Shown in pieces: positions 13,555 to 20,397 of a stretch of 20,397 bases of DNA; the stretch's first letter is position 1; each line of letters starts with the position of its first letter. The notes beneath the pieces were generated by a model. It did no database searches and was not told where the DNA came from. It saw only the letters and a program-made list of their open reading frames with translations. The translations under genes were made by a program, and so were the position numbers. This DNA comes from a virus, in IMG/VR virus record IMGVR_UViG_3300042486_000297, positions 1-20,397 of that record; one strand, written 5' to 3'.

Positions 13555-13938
13555 TTACCTAGGTACTATTTGTTGATTTGGTTCAATAAATCCGCTAGCT
13601 TTTGTAATTGACAAATACAATAAAGAATTTGCCGGCATTGCGATAGAAATATTTGCAGAATTTGCAACTGTATCAGAAATACCAAACATTTGCGTCAATG
13701 TCCAATTATCATTACCAGACAAATATTGCGTAACATTCCCATTTCGCGTAATTACGATTGGTGTTACCCCGGGAGTAGACCACACCATACCGGTAATATT
13801 CATGGCCACATTGCCATTGTCTAAAGTTTCATCCGCCAACTTAAGATCAAAAGTTGTTATATTTGCTTGACCATCTCCAATAAGTTTTACCGAAGCTTGT
13901 TGTCTAACTTTCTTAAGTACTGTTTTTGTGACTGCCAT
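13555..13938 (-). CDS. Small beta-rich protein, probable virion structural protein
   Basis: I cannot name a function for this 127-residue protein. It starts MAVTKTVLKKVRQQASVKLIGDGQANI and consists of alternating hydrophobic strands with Asn/Gly/Thr turns (for example NVAMNITGMVW, IVITRNGNVTQYL, SANISIAMPANSLLYLSITK), as in a beta-sandwich. No signal peptide, cysteine or enzyme motif is visible. I recall similar short proteins, with the same lysine/arginine-rich opening, annotated as virion structural proteins in marine phages. Its place between a core-like protein and gp21, with a good AGAGG ribosome binding site, suggests a head component such as a decoration or internal protein. That is inference. 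Confidence 0.75.
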   Translation of the reverse strand: MAVTKTVLKKVRQQASVKLIGDGQANITTFDLKLADETLDNGNVAMNITGMVWSTPGVTPIVITRNGNVTQYLSGNDNWTLTQMFGISDTVANSANISIAMPANSLLYLSITKASGFIEPNQQIVPR

Positions 13939-13947
13939 TATTGCCTC

Positions 13948-15189
13948 TTATTTCTTAGCTGTTTTTGCAGCATCTTTAAACGCTTGAGCGGTTGGCGCAC
14001 CTTCAGTACCGGGTTTGCGCATTTTTTCATTACTGCCCGCAGCAATACGTTTACGTTTAGCCTGTATATTTGCATAAAGGCCGGGCTTAGCAGCTTCATT
14101 TTTCATAGCATCAATTTCTGCTTGTTTCTGGGCAGCATACTTTTTATAATAGCTAGGATCAGGTAAACCGCTTTGTTTTCTATATTTAGCCTGCGCAATT
14201 TCTGCTTTAGTTTGCGTAGGATAATTAATTTTGATTTTTATTTTTTTAGCAATCTCATCTAATGCCGTTATACTAGTATCATATTCTTCCGAATGTTCTT
14301 TATTAAAATTCGGATTCTTTTTAGCAAAATCTGCAGGTGGTAATACCGCCATTGCTTTACCTGTTTTATCTACAGCCTGCCCCTGATCTAAATCTTCTCT
14401 ATCTTTTGCAATTTTGTATCGTTTTTCTAATTGCGACTTATGCTCAGGATTACTAATATGTTGTGGATTAGATAACATATCTTTTAATTGTGATGCTTGT
14501 GTTTTAGGTGCGTCTAATTCCTCGCCAATTGGTCCACTTGGTTCTCTTAGACGAGACGCAATTTCTCGTTTTGTAAGTTTTGTTGAAGGCTCACCCATTG
14601 TAGGTTCTCTTCTGCCCATACGATCTGGGGGAGAAACCGGTTCTCCCATTGTAGGTTCTTTTCTACCTGCACGATCGGGTTTACTAGTTTTCGAAGGTTC
14701 GGGAATTACGTCGGTCAATGTGGGATAATCTTGTTTCTTTGTACTAGTATTCCCAGCACGAACCTTTTCCATCTCCGCATCATATCTAGTTTTAAGATCA
14801 GGTTTAGCAGGTTCTGTTTTAACTGGCTCAGCTGCAGGTTCTGCATATCTACGATAAACACCTCCAATTGGAACTGTTTTGCCGACATTACTAGTTGTAG
14901 TGCTGCCGACTCCGGCTCCGCCGCCGCCCATTTCTGTGCCTCGGTCATCACCAGGTTTACGAAACCCTTTAGGTGGTACCATTTGCTCATCAATTTCAAC
15001 TTCAACTTCTTCATTGCGCTTAGCAGCATATGATGCACCTAAAGCCATGCGGATTCTTTCCTGTTTGCTTTTACCTGCAAATTTAGGATTGTCACTTTTT
15101 ACAAAATCATGTATCCACTTGCCAGTAGGATCCGAAGATTTTAATTTTTCTAAAAGAGACTCTTCTCGAATTGAATTAAATTTTTTCAT
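13948..15189 (-). CDS. Low-complexity repeat protein in the head cassette, possible prohead core protein
   Basis: This 413-residue protein is not one I can name. Its N-terminus (about 24-57) has WIHDFVKSDNPKFAGKSK followed by ERIRMALGASYAAKR, a small helical motif I recall in several unrelated-looking phage proteins. The rest is hydrophilic, rich in Lys, Glu, Pro, Ala, with almost no cysteine or tryptophan. Two near-identical 14-residue units, PDRAGRKEPTMGEP (171-184) and PDRMGRREPTMGEP (188-201), stand in the middle, and a lysine-rich helical region forms the C-terminal third. Sites such as IGE and IDE fit gp21 cleavage. The slot between the gp67-like protein and gp21 is where T4 has gene 68, so it may be a core or internal head protein. 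The start at 15189 has a poor ribosome binding site. Confidence 0.75.
   Translation of the reverse strand: MKKFNSIREESLLEKLKSSDPTGKWIHDFVKSDNPKFAGKSKQERIRMALGASYAAKRNEEVEVEIDEQMVPPKGFRKPGDDRGTEMGGGGAGVGSTTTSNVGKTVPIGGVYRRYAEPAAEPVKTEPAKPDLKTRYDAEMEKVRAGNTSTKKQDYPTLTDVIPEPSKTSKPDRAGRKEPTMGEPVSPPDRMGRREPTMGEPSTKLTKREIASRLREPSGPIGEELDAPKTQASQLKDMLSNPQHISNPEHKSQLEKRYKIAKDREDLDQGQAVDKTGKAMAVLPPADFAKKNPNFNKEHSEEYDTSITALDEIAKKIKIKINYPTQTKAEIAQAKYRKQSGLPDPSYYKKYAAQKQAEIDAMKNEAAKPGLYANIQAKRKRIAAGSNEKMRKPGTEGAPTAQAFKDAAKTAKK
14587..14679 (-). repeat. Two 14-residue direct repeats in the low-complexity head protein
   Basis: The units PDRxGR(K/R)EPTMGEP are separated by three codons and differ at only two residues. 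The DNA copies are also similar, which points to a fairly recent duplication. Confidence 0.85.
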
Positions 15190-15195
15190 CTTAGT

Positions 15196-15522
15196 TTATT
15201 TTGGTTTCTTAGGAGTAGCAGGCGGAGTAGGAGTTGGCTCTGCCATTTTTTTACCAGCTTCACCGGTAAACACGTCGCCAATTGCTGCAGCTACGTCTAG
15301 TATTTTTTTGGTTAACCCGGAACCGCCGGCTGGGCCTCTTCCGCTTGCAACTCCTGGTGCATTGTCATCTGATTCACCTAAACCAGATGCAACTTCTTGT
15401 TTTTTATGGTCAAGTGCATCTGTTAGCTTATCTGCGATAGCCGCATCAAAGTCTCGCATAGCATCGGTTTCGCGGTTAGCGATAATATTACTTACCATAC
15501 TTCTAATTGTGTCTTTTTCCAT
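15196..15522 (-). CDS. gp67-like prohead core protein
   Basis: This 108-residue protein begins with a helical domain, MEKDTIRSMVSNIIANRE through DALDHKKQEVASGLG (1-49). Its pattern (two amphipathic helices ending in D-A-L-x-x-K-K-x-E-(V/I)-A) recurs in small core proteins of T4-like phages and loosely fits T4 gp67 (80 residues). The second half is Gly/Pro/Ala/Lys-rich and likely disordered. In T4, gp67 is a minor part of the prohead core encoded directly after the portal, the same position as here. A TAGGAG ribosome binding site precedes the ATG. The assignment rests on position and helical pattern more than strong identity. Confidence 0.72.
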   Translation of the reverse strand: MEKDTIRSMVSNIIANRETDAMRDFDAAIADKLTDALDHKKQEVASGLGESDDNAPGVASGRGPAGGSGLTKKILDVAAAIGDVFTGEAGKKMAEPTPTPPATPKKPK

Positions 15523-15530
15523 AATGACTC

Positions 15531-17072
15531 CTATTGCTGCGGATTTCCGGGTTGTTCTGTATTTATTGGCTGAGGAGCGGGCTCTTGCTCAATCTCAGTT
15601 TTCATAATTTGTATTTCTTTATCTGACATACGTAGTACATCTTTCATTACAAATCGTTGACTAAAATATGTACCAACATACGGGGTTATCATATTTAATA
15701 AATCAATTTGATTTCTATAATTCTCAGCACTCTTCATTTCATCAAAGTATTGATCTTGCGCATACTTATATTGAATCTTTTCTTTAATACTTTCCCAATC
15801 TTTATCTGTCAACACACCCTTTAATAGCAATTGTGTTTTTAAAATATCATTAAATAAAATATTAAACTTTTTACGAAGTCTACCTACAAATTTTGCAAAT
15901 TTTAATTCATCTCTAGTAATTTCTGTTGCTCTACCAAAAGATATACCAGATTGTGCCTGCATTCTAGATAAAGGAACATTTAATGCTTGATATAATTTAG
16001 TTTGAAAGTAATTAATATCTTCAATCTGTCCTAAATTTTCCCCGCCAGGTAATGTAGTAATTTCGGTTCCTCTGCCACCTTCTCTGCGAGGTAACCAAAA
16101 ATCTTCAAGCAATGACATAAATTTCCTATCATCTCGAATTTCACCTGTGCTAGAATCATATACAATTTTATTTCTGTAGCGAGCCATAATATCTTTTAAA
16201 TATTGCTCAGCTTTAATTTTAGGTAAATTGCCTACATCAATGTAAAATATTCTACGTTCAGGTGCTCTTGCTAATCTGTAAATTACCAGAGCATCTTCCA
16301 TCATTTTTAGTTGATTTACTGCCTTGATCGATTTATGTAAATAACCAAGTACAACATTCTTTTCTAAATCCATCATCCCAGAAGGAACAAATGCCACTGC
16401 GTCAGGTGAAATTCGAATGCCTTGATTTGCAGTAGTAGAGAATGAATAATTCGGATTATAATTTATTCCCTTTTCGTTATAGATAAAGAATTCTTTTATA
16501 TCTTTAACTATATCTATACCGGAATTTACATCCTTTTCCTTCTTAATTTCTTTTACTTTACGAATTTTTCTAGGATCGATTTGCATCAATTCTACAATCC
16601 CTCGTTTAGGATTTTTCATATCAATAATTTTTTGATAGTATAATCTACCATCAATATACCAACGCCTAAAAATATCATGAGCCTTATTATTAAATTCTAA
16701 TAGCTCAAGTATTTTATTAAATTCATTTTCAATTGTATCTTTTATATCATCCGGAATATCTAACTTGTCCAAATTGATTTTTACTACAACATCGTCATCC
16801 ACGGATGCGATTGCTTCGGTTACAATTTCATCTACTGCTGTAGAACAATCCGAATATGCTGCGGCTTCTCTGTATCGTGTAATTAAATCCGACTCAGATT
16901 TTGCCGTAGCATCCATATCTAAATAGGTGCCAAAATACCCCCCAGCTTGAATGCCGCTGGATTGTATAGTAGTGGCACCATCATCAGATACCGGTGTCAT
17001 GAATTCTTGATTTCTTTTATCTATCTTCTCTTCTTCTCGAGCGATAGTGAAACCAAATAGCTTAATTGCCAT
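15531..17072 (-). CDS. gp20: Portal vertex protein gp20
   Basis: gp20 forms the dodecameric ring through which DNA enters the head, and it starts prohead assembly. At 513 residues it is near T4 gp20 (524). Diagnostic segments include YREAAAYSDCSTAVDEIVTE (67-86), the stem/wing part FRRWYIDGRLYYQKIID, and MQIDPRKIRKVKEI. Further conserved stretches are KMMEDALVIYRLARAPERRI, then YRNKIVYDSSTGEIRDDRKF, and LGQIEDINYFQTKLYQALNV with PLSRM. The C-terminus is a Pro/Gln-rich tail, probably disordered. The ATG at 17072 has a weak AAGTGA-type ribosome binding site and lies 22 bases after gp19. Confidence 0.97.
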   Translation of the reverse strand: MAIKLFGFTIAREEEKIDKRNQEFMTPVSDDGATTIQSSGIQAGGYFGTYLDMDATAKSESDLITRYREAAAYSDCSTAVDEIVTEAIASVDDDVVVKINLDKLDIPDDIKDTIENEFNKILELLEFNNKAHDIFRRWYIDGRLYYQKIIDMKNPKRGIVELMQIDPRKIRKVKEIKKEKDVNSGIDIVKDIKEFFIYNEKGINYNPNYSFSTTANQGIRISPDAVAFVPSGMMDLEKNVVLGYLHKSIKAVNQLKMMEDALVIYRLARAPERRIFYIDVGNLPKIKAEQYLKDIMARYRNKIVYDSSTGEIRDDRKFMSLLEDFWLPRREGGRGTEITTLPGGENLGQIEDINYFQTKLYQALNVPLSRMQAQSGISFGRATEITRDELKFAKFVGRLRKKFNILFNDILKTQLLLKGVLTDKDWESIKEKIQYKYAQDQYFDEMKSAENYRNQIDLLNMITPYVGTYFSQRFVMKDVLRMSDKEIQIMKTEIEQEPAPQPINTEQPGNPQQ

Positions 17073-17094
17073 AATTAAATCACTTTATATAATA

Positions 17095-17682
17095 TTAACC
17101 TGCGACTGAACCAAATATATTCAACGAATCTACCAACTGTGAAGCTGGCGTACTGCTAACTTCAAATGTCTGATATTGGAATGCAACTTGGAATGAGGAT
17201 ATTTGGTCATTTGTACCAAAGTCCAAACCAACTGCACTAATATCGGTTGGGAATACACCCAACATTTTATATTGTTTAAGAATAGCACCGTTACGATCTA
17301 ACTGCGATATAAACATATCTGTTTGATATTGCGCAGGAGTTAACGCTCCGGTTTTTGTTCTTAAATTTTCCATGCCATTCATCCATTGTTCTATAGCAGT
17401 CCGAAGTGTAAACCCCGAATCATTAAGTATAGTACAACTGAACGGTGCAAATGTTCTATCACCGGCCATTGTTATTAGTCTGCCCCGATAATAAACCGGA
17501 GTGACACCTAATGTTTGACCAGGCAATTCTGCCGCAGTAATTAAAAATGGAGCTTTAGTTACTGCGAGCGCACGACTTGCAACATAGTTAGGAAATGTTA
17601 ATTGAACTGCAAACTGGTTCGGTCGTGCGCCCCCGTTCGTTAGTTCAGCTTTAAATCTATCTACATTAAATGGTATTGCCAT
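17095..17682 (-). CDS. gp19: Tail tube protein gp19
   Basis: gp19 stacks as hexameric rings to form the inner tube of the contractile tail. The 195-residue protein opens MAIPFNVDRFKAELTNGGARPNQFAVQLTFP in pattern, then LITAAELPGQTLG (47-59), GDRTFAPFSCTILNDSGFTL (74-93) and IEQWMNGMENL, all typical of T4-like tube proteins. The length is slightly above T4 gp19 (163). Between the sheath and portal genes, it is in the standard position. A good TAGGAG ribosome binding site overlaps the end of the sheath gene. A distant relative of similar length is encoded at 9469-10056. Confidence 0.93.
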   Translation of the reverse strand: MAIPFNVDRFKAELTNGGARPNQFAVQLTFPNYVASRALAVTKAPFLITAAELPGQTLGVTPVYYRGRLITMAGDRTFAPFSCTILNDSGFTLRTAIEQWMNGMENLRTKTGALTPAQYQTDMFISQLDRNGAILKQYKMLGVFPTDISAVGLDFGTNDQISSFQVAFQYQTFEVSSTPASQLVDSLNIFGSVAG

Positions 17683-17697
17683 TTCTTCTTACTCCTA

Positions 17698-20364
17698 TTA
17701 TGCGCCGACTTCTTCGAAGGATACGCCTGTTCTTGTTGCAATAAAATTCAATTGAATAAAATTGATTGCTCGAGCAGGTTTAATGTATATATCAGCAACA
17801 AATTCATTGCGATCTATAACTTCTCCAGTATTGTTTGTTTCATCACAAACAACTCTGAAGTCTGTAACGCCTCTACGTCCTTGGACATCTCTTAAGAATG
17901 GCTCTACAAGATTTCTAAATTGTGCTCGCGTAAATGCGTCATTAAATTCAAACAACTGAAATTTTGATGCCGTTGCAATTGCTTTTTCAAGAACAATAAA
18001 CAATCTACGTACATTAATACGATCAAACGCACTTGGTCTTGCTAACAATGTTTTATCACCGAATAACAATGTACCTTGTCCTGGGAATGTTACTACAGGA
18101 TTTACGCCCTTTTTATATAATGTATCTCTATCTGCTTTAGATGGAGACCAGGCTAATTTAACAACATTCTTAATTACACCTCTGTTATATCCTGCAGGAG
18201 AGAACCAAGGATCAGCAATATAATCTGTTCTAGCAGATAATCCTGCAATATCGCCATTCAACGGAACATATCTATATTTATCATTGTAACGATCATATTG
18301 ATATTTCCATCCCGAATCTAACACCGCAAAAGATGAGGATGTTAAATTGTCTCTATATGTAGTTATTCTTGATGCCTGTCCTGTTGTATTTACCACATCT
18401 GAATATGGAGGAGATGCAAATACTACGCAATCTCTTCTGCTTTCTGCAATTGCGATAACCGAATTTACTGCGGTATAAGATGTTGTTGGTCCCATCGGAA
18501 TCAATCCAACGTCGTACGCCTCATCGTTCGAGAAAATTGCATAACCCGTTAAAATATTTGCAATGCTAACAGTATCTCCAGATACACCCTGTGTTAATGT
18601 ATTTGTGACATTTGCTGTTAATGATCCGAAGGTCGTATCTTGAGCAACTTGGCCCCAATTGGTTCCACCTAAAGTTGTACTAGGATGATCTAATACCCAA
18701 ACATATGTTGATCTATCATTAATTACATCTTTATAGTAATTTGATGCTTGATCCGATGTCTTTGCATCTGATGCTTTAGATAAGAACGAATATTTTTCTA
18801 ATACTGAATTAGGAGTACCGGTAAATGTTCCTCTGACATCAATAACAATTACATGTATTTCATCATTAGATCCACCTTTTGCAGCAACCAACGCAGATGT
18901 GCCTGGCGCAGAATCAAACGCTGATGCATATGCCCATCCTGAGTATGTACTAGAGTCAGCTAAAGAAACTTTTATACTGTTCCCCATTGCACCAGGATAT
19001 CTAGCAGCAAACATACCGTAATTTAAACCACCTGCGCTATAAGCAGAAATATATGTATCTTTGTTTTCAATTAAAGGAGAAACATAATCTACCGTCACCG
19101 TAGCATTTGCAACTTCTGTATTTTCAGTGATTGTTACTGTTGGTGTAGCAACATAACCGCTACCCGAATTTGTAATATTTGCACCAACAACTTGAAACCC
19201 TATTTGAGCTAATATAACTGCATTACTTGTTAAATATGGCAAATCTTGCGTAGCAGGAACAACCAATACATTTGCAACAGTATATCCATATCCGGCATTT
19301 GTAATTGCCACATCAATAATTTCTGCCTCTAACCGCGTATTTGCCGTTGCGTCAGTTCCACCTAAAGTATTATTTCTATTAAGTGTAACATTAGGAGCAA
19401 ATGCATACCCGCCAGCGCCAGGATTTAATAATGTGATTTTATTAATATACCCATAACCTAAATTAGCAGTTAATACTGCATCAACACCGGTGTTGCCGTC
19501 TAATCTATTTACTGTTATAGTTGGCGCAGTTAAATAACCATTGCCGCTGCTAGTAATTGTATAACCCGACACTACGTTTCCTGTTATTACAGGAACAATT
19601 GTTGCATGTTGTCCACCAGGTACAAGTGTACCACCAGATACAACAATATTCGCATCCCCGTAATTTGTACCGGCTGTAGATATTTGAATATCTTTTAATT
19701 TAAAGTGTACATCTAAATTAGCAGATGCACTAGTAGAACCTTGATTCTGTATTACGACATTGGATAAAGTCGTATAATTATTACCAGAGTTAATTAAATT
19801 AATTGCTCCGATTTGACCTGCCCCTAATAAAGCAGTTAATATAGCGCCAGCTCCGTCTCCGTTGACAACTAATGTAGGTGCAACAGAATAACCAAAGCCT
19901 GCAGTAGAAATGCCCGTCCCAAAAACATTGCCCGTCGAATACAATATTGGCGTTGCTGTTGCTGTCGTACCACCAAATGGCGATGTAGGTGCACTAATTG
20001 TTAGCGTGATGCTATTAACATCAGAAAATCCACGATCACTTGATGTAATATTGATAGCAGAAACAGTACCATTTGGCACCGATACCGCATTTTGCGCTAA
20101 AGATTTATCAACAACTCTAGTTATTTGTAAATTGTTTCCATACGATAAGAAATTTGCTGCGGTAAAGAAGTATCCTGCAGTTGTATCATTTGGGACACCA
20201 AATTGTTCTACAAGTTTTCCTTCAGAATCTACAGTTACTACTTGCTCAACAGGTCCCCATTGAAATGCGCCCGAAAATGCTCCCGCAGTAGTTGCAACCG
20301 AGGGAACAACAGTTGTTCTATCTTCTTCGGTAACTACAACGCCAGGTGAAAGCTGAAATGCCAT
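17698..20364 (-). CDS. gp18: Contractile tail sheath protein gp18, with a large repeat insertion
   Basis: gp18 forms the contractile sheath around the tail tube. The conserved N-terminus (MAFQLSPGVVVTEEDRTTV, then GAFSGAFQWGPVEQVVTV) and the C-terminal core (FGDKTLLARPSAFDRINVRR, and IATASKFQLFEFNDAFTRAQ) are standard for T4-like sheaths. The C-terminus, INFIQLNFIATRTGVSFEEV, matches the strand exchange segment. At 888 residues it exceeds T4 gp18 (659). The extra length is a beta-rich insertion at about 102-430 made of eight GxGY-type repeats, likely an outward domain. The ATG at 20364 has an AAGGAG ribosome binding site. A weak TATAAAAT at 20381-20388 could be part of a late promoter. Only 33 bases upstream are visible. 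Confidence 0.96.
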   Translation of the reverse strand: MAFQLSPGVVVTEEDRTTVVPSVATTAGAFSGAFQWGPVEQVVTVDSEGKLVEQFGVPNDTTAGYFFTAANFLSYGNNLQITRVVDKSLAQNAVSVPNGTVSAINITSSDRGFSDVNSITLTISAPTSPFGGTTATATPILYSTGNVFGTGISTAGFGYSVAPTLVVNGDGAGAILTALLGAGQIGAINLINSGNNYTTLSNVVIQNQGSTSASANLDVHFKLKDIQISTAGTNYGDANIVVSGGTLVPGGQHATIVPVITGNVVSGYTITSSGNGYLTAPTITVNRLDGNTGVDAVLTANLGYGYINKITLLNPGAGGYAFAPNVTLNRNNTLGGTDATANTRLEAEIIDVAITNAGYGYTVANVLVVPATQDLPYLTSNAVILAQIGFQVVGANITNSGSGYVATPTVTITENTEVANATVTVDYVSPLIENKDTYISAYSAGGLNYGMFAARYPGAMGNSIKVSLADSSTYSGWAYASAFDSAPGTSALVAAKGGSNDEIHVIVIDVRGTFTGTPNSVLEKYSFLSKASDAKTSDQASNYYKDVINDRSTYVWVLDHPSTTLGGTNWGQVAQDTTFGSLTANVTNTLTQGVSGDTVSIANILTGYAIFSNDEAYDVGLIPMGPTTSYTAVNSVIAIAESRRDCVVFASPPYSDVVNTTGQASRITTYRDNLTSSSFAVLDSGWKYQYDRYNDKYRYVPLNGDIAGLSARTDYIADPWFSPAGYNRGVIKNVVKLAWSPSKADRDTLYKKGVNPVVTFPGQGTLLFGDKTLLARPSAFDRINVRRLFIVLEKAIATASKFQLFEFNDAFTRAQFRNLVEPFLRDVQGRRGVTDFRVVCDETNNTGEVIDRNEFVADIYIKPARAINFIQLNFIATRTGVSFEEVGA
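19075..20067 (-). repeat. Eight GxGY-type beta repeats inserted in the tail sheath
   Basis: Units of roughly 40 residues repeat the pattern (I/V)-x-(I/L)-x-(N/S)-x-G-x-G-Y, a few residues, A/P-x-V-x-(V/I). Clear copies begin near residues 109, 153, 191, 229, 271, 313, 355 and 398 (for example AGFGYSVAPTLVV, GNGYLTAPTITV, GSGYVATPTVTI). Copies are diverged in DNA. Known use of such repeats in marine phage structural proteins suggests a surface or adhesive role; that is inference. Confidence 0.8.
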
Positions 20365-20397
20365 CTTCTTCTCCTTGATAATTTTATAGATATCTCT

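Noticed and set aside
14879-15607. A long plus-strand open frame of about 240 codons
   Set aside because: It lies opposite two well-supported head genes, is rich in Ser/Ala/Leu/Pro as expected of an antisense shadow, and matches no family I recognise.
20381-20388. TATAAAAT before the tail sheath as a late promoter
   Set aside because: Only six of eight bases match the late consensus and just 33 bases upstream are visible, so it is not listed as a feature.

Overview
The window is about 20 kb of a T4-like myovirus genome (class Caudoviricetes). It is AT-rich and every gene I can support lies on the minus strand, so the biological reading order runs from base 20397 down to base 1. The gene order (tail sheath gp18, tail tube gp19, portal gp20, prohead core proteins, protease gp21, scaffold gp22, major capsid gp23, a gp3/gp19-like tail protein, UvsY, UvsW, sigma factor gp55) is the order I know from T4-like phages of marine bacteria such as cyanophages. 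Nothing in the window identifies the host. No tRNA, CRISPR array, insertion sequence or integration site was seen, and no gap between genes exceeds about 110 bases.

Region 1 (about 10.1-20.4 kb) is the virion cassette: contractile tail sheath with a large repeat insertion, tail tube, portal, a gp67-like core protein, a repeat-containing low-complexity protein, a small beta-rich protein, prohead protease, a long scaffold with internal repeats, and the major capsid protein. T4-type late promoter sequences (TATAAATA or close) precede gp22, gp23 and the following tail gene. A strong intrinsic terminator closes the cassette after gp23.

Region 2 (about 5.6-10.1 kb) holds the gp3/gp19-like tail protein, a GT-A glycosyltransferase, and the recombination/late-transcription group uvsY, uvsW, a small Sm-like candidate and gp55. 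The last four are packed with one-base or longer overlaps.

Region 3 (about 1-5.6 kb) is the most interesting part. It looks like a DNA hypermodification operon: QueE, a purine phosphoribosyltransferase, FolE (GTP cyclohydrolase I), a DEDDh exonuclease, a GT-B glycosyltransferase, a DpdA/TGT-family DNA transglycosylase, and a partial QueD-like T-fold protein. FolE and QueE belong to the preQ0 (7-deazaguanine) pathway. DpdA-type enzymes exchange guanine in DNA for a 7-deazaguanine. The glycosyltransferase and DpdA are joined by a 4-base stop/start overlap and both end in nearly the same peptide (SLESLFV and SLEDLFA), which resembles the C-terminal tails that T4 proteins use to bind the sliding clamp gp45. 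My inference is a clamp-tethered system that places a 7-deazaguanine in replicating phage DNA and then glycosylates it, with the phosphoribosyltransferase possibly recycling the displaced guanine. QueC and an orthodox QueD are not in the window.
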